From Sphingosinicella sp. BN140058 (lineage in GTDB: Bacteria > Pseudomonadota > Alphaproteobacteria > Sphingomonadales > Sphingomonadaceae), in the NCBI RefSeq assembly GCF_004135585.1, contig NZ_CP035501.1:2613501-2677500 (forward strand): 64,000 nucleotides of DNA, written 5' to 3'. Made by a program: the position numbers and the translations under genes. Under the pieces are notes generated by a model. The model worked only from the letters and a program-made list of their open reading frames with translations, was not told the origin of the DNA and did no database searches. Shown in pieces: positions 54,680 to 63,300 of this stretch; the stretch's first letter is position 1; every line of letters starts with the position of its first letter.

Positions 54680-55240
54680 TTATAGCGCGCCCGCGCCGCT
54701 TGAGGCGGGGGTGCGGGCCGCATCGCCGCCGCCGGCCCTCAGATCCAGTTCCAGGAAGGCCGTGGCGACCTCGGCGAGCCGAAGCAGGTGCGCCGCCTGT
54801 GCTTCGCTCGGGGCGGGCCGCGGTGCGATATCGATCACGCAAAGGGCACCGATCGCCGCGCCTTCGAGGATGAGGGGCGCTCCGGCATAGAAGCGAATGT
54901 GCGGGGCTCCGGTAACCAGCGGATTCCCGGCGAAGCGCTCGTCCTCAAGCGCGTCCGCGACGCTGAACAGGGTGCCGCGTCGTTCGATCGTGTAACCGCA
55001 AAAAGCCTGGCAGCGCGGCGTCGTTTCGACCGGAAGACCGACGCAGGCGGCGAGCCATTGGCGCGGACCGTCGAGAATGGTGACGGCGGCGATCGGTACG
55101 GACAGGAGCCGCGCCGCTTCCTCGACGAGCAGGCGCAGCCGTCCGCGATCGAGGTCGGTGTCGAGGAGAGCGTTCACGATCCGCTGCCGGGCATGTTCGT
55201 CGTCCGGGAAGGGAGCCGGGGCGTAGAAGGATCGGCGCAT
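54680..55240 (-). CDS. GAF-domain protein
   Basis: A 186-residue cytosolic protein made of one GAF domain (about 25-165): EEAARLLSVPIAAVTILDG, RQWLAACVGLPVETTPRCQAF, CGYTIERRGTLFSVADALED, FYAGAPLILEGAAIGALCVID (quoted in part). Such phytochrome-like GAF domains often precede a GGDEF domain. Here it is encoded as a separate protein 48 nt upstream of the 52796-54631 cyclase, on the same strand, so the two are probably co-transcribed. The ligand is unknown. Confidence 0.85.
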   Translation of the reverse strand: MRRSFYAPAPFPDDEHARQRIVNALLDTDLDRGRLRLLVEEAARLLSVPIAAVTILDGPRQWLAACVGLPVETTPRCQAFCGYTIERRGTLFSVADALEDERFAGNPLVTGAPHIRFYAGAPLILEGAAIGALCVIDIAPRPAPSEAQAAHLLRLAEVATAFLELDLRAGGGDAARTPASSGAGAL

Positions 55241-55466
55241 GAGAGGAGGGCTCTGAATGGAGGCTGCGAGAAAGGTCTCGCCTCAGAATCGCCGATCTTG
55301 GCTAAGGATGGGTTAACCGCCGGATCGCGCATCGTCGTTCAAGGCGTTGCCGCGGCACGTTTATCCTGTGGGTAATACCGTATCGGCAATGACTCGTTAA
55401 CCATTATCGTCTATCAGGGTGTTGGGACCGATCCCGGGGGGGAGCGGCCGAGATGCAGGGCCGATC

Positions 55467-56654
55467 GTGAGTGAATCCGGGGAAAAGGCCACCTTGCCAA
55501 GGTGGCGCGTGACGCGTTGGCTCGTCGAGACCAATGGCGACATCAGGGCGGAGATCCAGCCGTCGCTGGTGAAGGGCCTGTATGGAGGCGTGCCGATATT
55601 CCTCGGCGGCGTGCTCAACACGATCGCCGTGTCGACACTAATCGGGGTGCGGATCCCGACCTGGCCATTCCTGCTCTGGGCCGCGATCGAGATCGCGCTC
55701 GGCCTCGTTCGTCTGCCCCTGCTGATCCATGCGCACCGCGCGATCGCTGCTGGTGGGCGGCCTCGGACTGACCTCTATATCGCGCTTGCGGTGCTCTGGG
55801 CCGCGTCCGTCGGCTATGGCGCGTTGATCAGCCTCGCCAGCGGCGATTTCGTCGCATCGACGCTCGCCTGCCTCTCGGCCGCCGCCATGGCCGGTGGCAT
55901 CGCCTTTCGAAATTTCTCGGCGCCGCGGCTGGTCGCCGTGATGATCGCGTTGAGCCTTGGACCTTGCATGATCGGTGGATTCCTGTCGGGGGAGCCGATC
56001 CTCGCAGTGATCGCACTGCAGATCCCGGCTTACGGCTATGCCGTGACCGTCGCCGCCTTCCGCCTGCACGGCCTGCTGGTGCGCACGATGGAGTCGGAGC
56101 ATGCCAATCGGCAGCTCGCCTTGCATGACCCGCTCACCGGCCTGCGGAACCGCGCCGGTCTCGAAGAGGAAGTCGAGCGGCGGCTCGCTCTTCGAGATGC
56201 GCACGGCCCGACCGCTTTGCTCTATCTCGATCTGGACGGTTTCAAGGGCGTGAACGATACGTATGGCCACGCCGCGGGCGACGCGCTGCTGCGCCAGCTT
56301 GCCCATCGCCTGCTCGGCGCAACCGCACCCGATGACCTCGTCGCCCGGATCGGCGGCGACGAATTCGTCGTCGTCACGAGCGGCCTCGACGGTGCCGCGG
56401 CCGTAGAGAAAGGAGAGCGGATCGGCGCTGCGCTTTCGACCCGCTCCTACGATCTCGGCCGCGACACCGCCCGTGTCGGCGTCAGCGTCGGCGTCGCGGT
56501 CGATCCGGTCCACGGCCGCGATTTCGAAAGCCTGTTCTCGTCTGCGGACGCGGCCTTGTACCGGGCAAAGGCGCTTGGCCGTTCGGCCTGCCTCGTCGCC
56601 GCTGCGCCGCCGCCCGTGCGCCATGATTGGCGAGCCGCGCGCGCCTGCGGCTGA
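55467..56654 (+). CDS. Membrane-bound GGDEF diguanylate cyclase
   Basis: A 395-residue protein with about six N-terminal membrane segments (residues 35-210) followed by a GGDEF domain: HDPLTGLRNRAGLEEEVER, LYLDLDGFKGVNDTYGHAAGD and ARIGGDEFVVV, the canonical active site. GTG 55467 gives a typical cytosolic N-terminus (SESGEKATLPRWRVTRW); an earlier in-frame TTG at 55419 is possible. It is divergent from the GAF/GGDEF pair, so three c-di-GMP-related genes share this region. Confidence 0.9.
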   Translation: MSESGEKATLPRWRVTRWLVETNGDIRAEIQPSLVKGLYGGVPIFLGGVLNTIAVSTLIGVRIPTWPFLLWAAIEIALGLVRLPLLIHAHRAIAAGGRPRTDLYIALAVLWAASVGYGALISLASGDFVASTLACLSAAAMAGGIAFRNFSAPRLVAVMIALSLGPCMIGGFLSGEPILAVIALQIPAYGYAVTVAAFRLHGLLVRTMESEHANRQLALHDPLTGLRNRAGLEEEVERRLALRDAHGPTALLYLDLDGFKGVNDTYGHAAGDALLRQLAHRLLGATAPDDLVARIGGDEFVVVTSGLDGAAAVEKGERIGAALSTRSYDLGRDTARVGVSVGVAVDPVHGRDFESLFSSADAALYRAKALGRSACLVAAAPPPVRHDWRAARACG

Positions 56655-56981
56655 TCCGGCGCTGCACATACGTTTCGGACTGCTTGCAGCAAACGCTTGC
56701 CGGTCGCTCAGGTGACGGCACTAAATCGGGAAGGTCGTGCGCACGCAAATGGGTGCCGGCCGGGGGGCAAAGATGGCGGAGACGGAGTCCGCAGAACTTC
56801 AGAGGGAAAAATGTTGCCTTTGAGCGACCGTTCCCCATTCCGCTACCCATCTACGCTGAGGGAGCGCGGGAAGACGGGTGCGCGCGAATGGTCGTGCGAT
56901 GTCGTACGACTCGTACGAGCCATAAGCCTAGCCGGGCGGGCCCCACGGGCTGTTCTCACACGTGGACGGCGCAGAGCAGCG
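56655..56981. other. 327-nt intergenic region at the edge of the accessory segment
   Basis: No gene is supported here. A frame open across it has Arg/Gly-rich content unlike protein. The only structure seen is the set of TCGTRCGA octamers at 56892-56918. Confidence 0.5.
56892..56918. promoter_or_regulatory. Three phased palindromic octamers TCGTRCGA
   Basis: TCGTGCGA at 56892, TCGTACGA at 56902 and TCGTACGA at 56911 are spaced 10 and 9 bp apart, about one helical turn. They lie 64 nt before the ORF at 56982. This looks like a multi-site operator; the binding protein is unknown. Confidence 0.4.
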
Positions 56982-57419
56982 ATGCCCAAGCGGACGAAGG
57001 CAGCGGTCGAGTCGGGCGCGACGCCGAGCCTGATCGAGCAGGTCAATCAGGTGCCCGTAAGCGTGGAGCTCCTGCTACACGCATCGAAGGCCATTGAGCT
57101 TGCTACGGACGCGAACACCGTCGTGGAGATGGTGGCGGCTGTTGCCGACGACTTGCAGGGATCGGGGTACACCATAGGCCAAGGCGCAGTTCTGGGCATG
57201 TCCTGTCACTTCCGCTTAGCTGCCTTATCTCACTACATGGCGAGCAACGGGCGCAGTTTCGCCGCGGAGGGGCAGCCAGGCGGTGACGACGTAAATCGGG
57301 CTCTGCTTCAGTGCGCCGGCATGGTGCCCCTGGTCGACGATGACGGCCCCACCCGGTTCGAGAGCGGCTTCATGGACAGGTGCATTGCCATTGCTACCGG
57401 GGTCCAAGGCTCTGCCTGA
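56982..57419 (+). CDS. Hypothetical protein
   Basis: A 145-residue protein (MPKRTKAAVESGATPSLIEQ...) that I do not recognise. It looks helical and soluble, with LLLHASKAIELATDANTVVEM and LGMSCHFRLAALSHYMASNG segments (quoted within limits), and lacks a signal peptide. ATG 56982 starts sensible sequence; the frame upstream is Arg/Gly-rich and unlikely coding. Codon use is less GC-biased than in the core genes, suggesting transfer. It converges with the haloperoxidase-like gene across a GC-rich hairpin. Confidence 0.6.
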   Translation: MPKRTKAAVESGATPSLIEQVNQVPVSVELLLHASKAIELATDANTVVEMVAAVADDLQGSGYTIGQGAVLGMSCHFRLAALSHYMASNGRSFAAEGQPGGDDVNRALLQCAGMVPLVDDDGPTRFESGFMDRCIAIATGVQGSA

Positions 57420-57470
57420 ACGTCGCCGAAGCTCATGAACGGCGGCTGGAAAAGGTTGGAGGTCGCGTCA

Positions 57471-57496
57471 GCGGGCGGAGCGGGGATCCCGCCCGC
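57471..57496. terminator. Bidirectional terminator-like hairpin
   Basis: GCGGGCGG (57471-57478) pairs with CCGCCCGC (57489-57496) around a 10-nt loop between convergent genes. There is no clear T-tract on either side. Confidence 0.45.
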
Positions 57497-57512
57497 CGCA
57501 CTGGTTCGGTGA

Positions 57513-58607
57513 TTACACCAAGTTTTGGATGGAATGAACCTGATCGCGCCGCCAAACACCATTACGGAACTCGCTGATGGCCGAATCGCAGCTACGCGCG
57601 AACGCGGAAGCGTCACGCTCCACGGTATCTGGTGTAGGAGGATTTAGAGGTGCGCTTGACCTCTCACCGATGCCCGTTGCGTTCAACTGCTCGATGATCA
57701 AGCGGGCCACTGCAAGCCCGACCTGCTGCCCGAATGTGTGATCCGAAAGCCAATGCACGCCGCCCCACAATCGTGCCCACCCAATATTGTTCGCAAGTTT
57801 TTCGAAGTCGTCTCTAAAGTCTGGGAAGAGGCATGCCAGAACCTCGCTTGCTGCTGCTGAATAGGTGCTGTGCCCCGACGGGTAAGCAGGGTGGCGCGGG
57901 GTACCCGGCGAAGGGTTTGGCAAATCACGCGGTACGGCGGGATCACGATCTACGAAAAAGCCGTCTGCGTTGAACATCGGCCGTGACGAGAACAAAACGT
58001 CGAAGCTATGGTCGAGCTCGTAGGGCCGTGGACGATATTTAATCCGTTGCTCCTCGTCGCCGCGCAGCCATTTGTAGTACCACGCCGCGATCAGTGCGTT
58101 GGAAATGGCGAGGTCAAGAGCAGCCCAAACCAACGCTTGCCGTGGAGGTGACAGAGACGCTGGCCCAGTCGGGTCGCGTGGGTCAAACAGCACATTCAGC
58201 ACATGCCGATGCCAAAGCCCGGGTGTCTCGGCTTCGAATAGAGTGGCGAGCTCTAGGCCCGTCTCGATGGGCTTAGCGCCACCTCTGGCACCAGCTCGGA
58301 GAACCGCACCCGCCGGCGCAAACCGGAAATATCTGGGGTCCGTCAGAAAGGAGCTGAGCGGATTCCGAGTGTCGGCAGCCAAAAATCCTGCATCATCTCT
58401 ATGGGAATTCAATTCTCGCAAAATCTGAAGTTCTGCAGCAGGACTCTCCGGGTATTGCGGCGCAGAGCCGACCTCATCTCGGATTTCGCGAGTCGATAAC
58501 GAGTTCAGGATTGGGCAGTGATTCCAATAGCCAGCGGCGGGCTCGACCTGCGAAAACCGGTCTTCTCCTGGAAGGTCGTATAGGGGTCTTGTCGTTCCGC
58601 CGTTCAT
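57513..58607 (-). CDS. Vanadium-haloperoxidase/PAP2-like protein
   Basis: A 364-residue protein of the vanadium-dependent haloperoxidase/PAP2 fold. Anion-site motifs are visible in order: KYRPRPYE (Lys/Arg), HPAYPSGHSTYSAAA (PSGH) and ARLWGGVHWLSDHTFGQQVG (Arg, His, Asp). The long helical N-terminal half fits haloperoxidase-type rather than lipid phosphatase PAP2 proteins. No signal peptide is visible. ATG 58607 has GGAGGG just upstream; ATG 58619 and 58682 are alternatives. Base composition is lower in GC than the core genes. Whether it oxidises halides or acts as a phosphatase is open. Confidence 0.8.
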   Translation of the reverse strand: MNGGTTRPLYDLPGEDRFSQVEPAAGYWNHCPILNSLSTREIRDEVGSAPQYPESPAAELQILRELNSHRDDAGFLAADTRNPLSSFLTDPRYFRFAPAGAVLRAGARGGAKPIETGLELATLFEAETPGLWHRHVLNVLFDPRDPTGPASLSPPRQALVWAALDLAISNALIAAWYYKWLRGDEEQRIKYRPRPYELDHSFDVLFSSRPMFNADGFFVDRDPAVPRDLPNPSPGTPRHPAYPSGHSTYSAAASEVLACLFPDFRDDFEKLANNIGWARLWGGVHWLSDHTFGQQVGLAVARLIIEQLNATGIGERSSAPLNPPTPDTVERDASAFARSCDSAISEFRNGVWRRDQVHSIQNLV

Positions 58608-58843
58608 AATTCCCTCCATGAGGATAATGAATCGAGCCCCTCGACTTTCTACGACGTCACTCGGGAGCTCTAAGTAGATCATCCGCAGAATCTGGCAAAA
58701 TGACCAGTCCTATTTTGAGGTCAGCTCTCAACCATGGCTTGAGCAGCCCCAGCGCCCATCTGGTATTCGGTTGCAGTAAGCGATCATTGGTCATGCTAAG
58801 AATGCGTAACGCGTAGCCAACGACTCCAACAGGGAGAGTCAGG

Positions 58844-59188
58844 ATGAAGCTTCGCGCGGTCCTCGCCACTGCGGCGCTGGTCATCGGCACAGGTGCAGTG
58901 GCGCAATCCACCACCTACCAGCGCTTCGGCAATACGACCTTCGGCTCGAACGGGACGACCTATCAGCGCCAGGGCAACACCACCTTCGGCTCCGACGGAT
59001 CGACCTACCAGAGGTTCGGCAACACGACCTACGGACCAAATGGCTCGACGTATCAGCGGCAGGGCAACACCACCTACGGCCCGAACGGCTCCAGCGCTCA
59101 GACCTATGGCAACACGACCTACATCCGGGACGCTAACGGTAGGTCGCGCACTTGCCAGAAGTACGGTGTCACCACCTACTGCGACTGA
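58844..59188 (+). CDS. Secreted protein of 15-residue TYQR-GNTT repeats
   Basis: A 114-residue protein. A signal peptide (MKLRAVLATAALVIGTGAVA) is followed by four near-identical 15-residue repeats (residues 23-37, 38-52, 53-67, 68-82), for example TTYQRFGNTTFGSNG, and a degenerate fifth. Repeats alternate QRF and QRQ, giving a 30-residue super-period. The tail has two Cys (103, 113) that may form a disulfide. Regularly spaced Gln, Gly-Asn and Tyr recall curli-type amyloid or other beta-solenoid repeats, but no known family is matched. The ribosome site is AGGGAGAG-like. A hairpin follows at 59219. Confidence 0.8.
   Translation: MKLRAVLATAALVIGTGAVAQSTTYQRFGNTTFGSNGTTYQRQGNTTFGSDGSTYQRFGNTTYGPNGSTYQRQGNTTYGPNGSSAQTYGNTTYIRDANGRSRTCQKYGVTTYCD
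58910..59089 (+). repeat. Four in-frame 45-bp tandem repeats
   Basis: Units at 58910-58954, 58955-58999, 59000-59044 and 59045-59089 encode the TYQR-GNTT repeats. Units 1/3 and 2/4 are the more similar pairs, consistent with duplication of a 90-bp block. Confidence 0.85.
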
Positions 59189-59218
59189 TCCGGCGGCTTT
59201 GAAGACATGCCTGGCGTT

Positions 59219-59237
59219 TGCGGGGAGCTTCCCCGCA
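59219..59237 (+). terminator. Terminator-like hairpin after the repeat protein
   Basis: TGCGGGGA (59219-59226) pairs with TCCCCGCA (59230-59237) around a 3-nt loop. A TTTT run appears only 13 nt later, so efficiency is uncertain. Confidence 0.4.
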
Positions 59238-59276
59238 GGCCATCCCTGAGTTTTGCTGATTGGGGGAGGTCTTGGC

Positions 59277-59891
59277 ATGTGCAACCGTTACAGGATGAGC
59301 GCGAAGCAGGAGGAGCTTGCCCTGCGGTTCGGCATCGATCCCGCGATAGTCATGCCTGAGCCGACGCCGCTCCCGCCGCCCGAGCTCTTCCCCGATCGCA
59401 TCGGGTGGATGGTTCGGGAGGAAGTTGGGCAGCGCGTGCTCGACACCGCGGCATGGGGCTTTCCGACCAAAGTCCGCGGTGCAAGCGGCAAGATGCTGGA
59501 CAAGAAGGTCACCAACGTTCGCAACCTCTCGAGCCCGTTCTGGCGATCGTCGCTCGAGGACCCGGCAAAGCGCTGCCTGGTGCCGGTGACGGACTTCTGT
59601 GAGTGGGAGGGCGAGAAAGGCTCGAAGCTGGCGCGCTGGTTCTCGGTGCCCTCGCGGCCGATCTTCTCTTTTGCGGGCGTATGGCGACCAACCGAGACAG
59701 GCAAGGCGTTTGCATTCCTCACCTGTGGTTACGAGGGCGATCCCTCGACGCACATCGTCGGCCGGGTTCACCCCAAGGCTTGCCCAGTCATCCTGCATGA
59801 GGAGGATGAGGATCGTTGGCTCCGGAGAGAGACAGATGATGTCTGCTCGCTCGCCGCGGCCTTCCCCTCGCAGCTGATGTGCGTGACTTAG
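59277..59891 (+). CDS. SRAP (YedK/HMCES-type) abasic-site DNA-protein crosslinking protein
   Basis: A 204-residue SOS-response-associated peptidase-family protein. In YedK and HMCES the Cys at position 2 forms a thiazolidine crosslink with abasic sites in single-stranded DNA. The start MCNRYRMS places Cys-2 correctly, which fixes ATG 59277 (ribosome site GGGGGAGG). Other active-site residues fit: Asn-80 in VTNVRNLSSPFW, Glu-109 in VPVTDFCEWEG and His-165 in VGRVHPKACPVIL. The last motif differs from the common HxRMPVIL form. It lies in the accessory region. Confidence 0.88.
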   Translation: MCNRYRMSAKQEELALRFGIDPAIVMPEPTPLPPPELFPDRIGWMVREEVGQRVLDTAAWGFPTKVRGASGKMLDKKVTNVRNLSSPFWRSSLEDPAKRCLVPVTDFCEWEGEKGSKLARWFSVPSRPIFSFAGVWRPTETGKAFAFLTCGYEGDPSTHIVGRVHPKACPVILHEEDEDRWLRRETDDVCSLAAAFPSQLMCVT

Positions 59892-60065
59892 CGCGTCACT
59901 TCCTAAGTAGCGTTACGGCGGTGTGGTAATCGAGCGCGAGCGGCGTCAGCGGCAGCACCCTCATTGCCGGGAAACATCCATTTTGGAGATACAAATCATG
60001 GGCTGCCGCCATTGACACGAACCTTGCTGGCGTGCTCGATTGCTTTCGCGATTGAAGGGGGCTTC

Positions 60066-60293
60066 ATGAAAAATCGAGTACATACGGCCAGACTGATCCT
60101 TGCCACAGTAGCCGCTGTAGCGCTTCCTGCGCTCGCGTATGCCACCGAGACCATCAAGTACACTTACGACGCCAAAGGCCGTCTGGTAAAGGTCGAGCGT
60201 AGCGGCACTGTCAATAACGGCGTCAAGGCTGATTATACGCACGACAAGGCGAACAACCGCGCGACGGTCACGGTTACTAAACCGGCTGGGTAA
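60066..60293 (+). CDS. Small secreted protein with one YD/RHS-type repeat
   Basis: A 75-residue protein with a signal peptide (MKNRVHTARLILATVAAVAL, cleavage near YATE) and a mature part of a single YD repeat: IKYTYDAKGRLVKVERSG, then VKADYTHDKANNRATVTV. The YDAKGRL unit is the same type as the many repeats in the RHS protein that starts 64 nt downstream on the same strand. It may be a cofactor or a duplicated fragment of an RHS gene. The true start is ATG 60066; the open frame upstream lacks a coherent N-terminus. Confidence 0.75.
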   Translation: MKNRVHTARLILATVAAVALPALAYATETIKYTYDAKGRLVKVERSGTVNNGVKADYTHDKANNRATVTVTKPAG

Positions 60294-60357
60294 TAAGCCC
60301 TCCACCGCTTTCCCTTTCCGGCGGCAAGCGCTGCCCCTCCACATCGGAGAATGATCA

Positions 60358-63300
60358 ATGACGACGACCCGTCGGGCCGGCGCGCTTTCGTGCGCCCTTC
60401 TTGCCACTACGATGCTCGCGGACCCCTCTTACGCTCAGACGAATTTGCCGACGTTCAGACACCTCGACTCCAATGGCGTGGACGTCGTTGGAGGAGACTT
60501 CGTCACGAGCTTCAAGGAAGGCTCAATCGGGACAGGGCAAGCTGAGCTTGCGCTTCTACGGATGGTAGGAAGTATTGGCTCATACAGCCAGCGGGGAACT
60601 AGTCAGTGGGACAACATCCGACTTGAAAAGAGCAGTTCTGGCATTCGGGTTGTTCTTGGCACTCGGGTTGATAAGTTCCCAGGAGCTGAGGCGCGCGGAG
60701 CAGTTCTTATCGGCGGCGATGCGTCTTACGCATATCGCACCTCGGACGGCAGTGTCATTAACTTCGGAGATCCAAGCGGCGGCGATACCCCCATAAGCAA
60801 CTTCTGCAATGATTCCGAGCAGAGTAATTGCATGTTGATACCAACCAGTATCAGGTCACCAGATGGCATTACTGTAAATCTGGAATATGAATTCTGGTCG
60901 CTGTGTATTCCTTCTGATATTCTGGATGTGCCGCCAGACTGTACGTATACGCCACGCATTACTAGAGTAGCCAACAGCTTTGGTTACTCTATAGAATTCA
61001 GTTATGAAGGGGCCGCAAGCGGAAGCGGCAATCCGCCTACGAGCTTCTATCGCCGTACAGGAGCGAAGTTCTACAACAATGTGGTCGGTTCCTCGGCTCT
61101 AGCCAGCGTCACCTACACATATCCTCAATCAGGCGGCACGGACATCACGGACACGGGCAGTAACGTCTGGCACGTAACCAACGGCCCGAATTATGCGATA
61201 CGACGCCCCGGCGCTGCCCAGGACACGCTCTCCGCGACGGTCGGCAATGCTGGGCAAGTGAGCTCAGTGACGAACTCAGGGGTGACGACCACCTACGCGC
61301 GAACGGTCTCCGGCAACACCGCTACGATGAACATCTCCAACGTCGTGAACGGCAATACCCTCGTTCAGACTGTCGTTTCTGATCTCGTGACGGGTCGTCC
61401 AACCGCTGTATACTTCCCTAGGCTTGCCAACGAGCCGGCGAAACCGGGGATCGGCTATTCCTACGACAGCGCGGGGCGCGTTGAGCGCATCACCCAGCCC
61501 GAGGGTAATTACACCCAGTTCACTTACGATGCCCGCGGCAATATCACGCAAACGCAACGCGTCACCAAGCCAGGATGGACCGCTCTTCCGGTCGTCACCT
61601 CGGCGACGTATGAGCCGAATTGCACGAATCCTGTCACCTGCAACCAGCCCCTCACCACCACGGATGCCAGGGGCCAAACGACGAGCTATACCTATGACCC
61701 GACGCACGGCGGTGTGACGTCCGTCACCCTGCAAGCGCCGGTCGCGAACGCGCCGCGTCCGCAGACGCGTTACATCTACCAACTCACCAACGGAGAATAC
61801 CAACTCCAGTCGGTCCGCGCCTGCCAGACCCAGCAAGCGGCATTGAACGGGGTGGCGGCGCAGTGCGCCGGTACCACTGACGAGACCCGCACGGATTACA
61901 CCTACGATGCGAACGGAAACGTCACGAGCGTGACCAGCGGGGATGGGCCGCTCACCGCTAGTTTAACGTCAGTGACCACCACGACATTCGACCCGATCGG
62001 CAACGTGCAGACGGTTAATGGACCTCTACCGGGGAACGTGGACGTGACCCGCTATTTCTACAATGGCGCGCGCCAGGTAGTGGGCTCGGTGTCACCCGAT
62101 CCGGACGGCGCTGGATCCATGGCCTACAGGGCAGTCCGCAACACGTACACGAATGGTCTTCCTACAAGGGTCGAAGTCGGCACGGCCTATGGTCAGGAGC
62201 CGTCACATTTCGTCAACATGATCTCGCTCGAGAGCGCGGACACCGTGTACGACGCGAATGGGCGTCCGGTCGTCCAGACGTCGAGCGTCGGCTCGACAGT
62301 CGTTTCCCGCACGGAGACGAAATATGACGCTCTGGGACGTCCGGCATGCACAGCGTTTCGCATGAACCCGGCACGTTTTGGCCTCGCCACGGACGTCTGC
62401 TTGCCTGATTCTAACATTGGCCCGTACGGGCCTGACCGCGTTGACGTGGTGGTCTATGATGCAGCGAGCCGGGTGATCGAGCAATGGAGTGCCGGCGGCG
62501 TCGCTGGCGTGCAAACCCTCGATGCCAAAACGACGTACACCGACAACGGCCTCGTCAGAAGCATAACCGACGGCGAAAACAATGCGACCATCTATGATTA
62601 CGACGGTCACAGTCGCCTTTTCCGCACCTATTATCCCATGGCAGCCAAGGGATCGAACGCCGGCAATGCGATCGACTATGAGCAGCTCGATTACGAAAGC
62701 GTCGCCGGAGGAACGCGTTCGTCTGACCTCGTCGCCAGCAAGCGCTTGCGCGACAGCAAATGGATCTATTTCAACTACGACAGCCTCGGCAGGGTCAAGG
62801 GGAAGAGCTTCTCAAATCTGGCCCCGCTCGAAACGAACATCACCTACACGTACGACAATCTCGGGCGGCTCAAGACGGCGTCGGATGGCCTCGGGCAAAC
62901 GCGAACATTCGGATATGATGCACTCGGCCGCAAGACCAGCCAGCAGGATGGGACGACTCCCGCGATTACCTTCGCTTATTATGCGAACGGCGCACGCAAG
63001 AGCATGCGCTGGCCCGACTTGTGCATCGGCTACGATTATCTGAACACGGGCGAAGCGCTGACGATCAGCGAGGTCAATTGCACGACCGGAGTTACGCAGG
63101 AGCTGGCCCGTTACGATTATGACGCATTGGGCCGTCGCAAAAGCATCACGCGTGGGAATTTCACCACGACCGGTTATGTCTATGGAAATGGGAATCTCCA
63201 GACGCTCGCTCAGAACATGGCGGGTACCGCTGCGGATCTAACGCTTAGTTTCAGCTACAATCCGGCAGGGCAAATCGTTGGCAACACCCGCTCGAACGAT

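Noticed and set aside
58910..59089. Tandem 45-bp repeats considered as a CRISPR-like or other DNA repeat array
   Set aside because: The units are contiguous without spacers, keep one reading frame and encode regular protein repeats behind a signal peptide.
59961..60407. A 148-codon minus-strand frame opposite the small YD protein
   Set aside because: It is antisense to a gene with a signal peptide and a YD repeat, and shows no family features.
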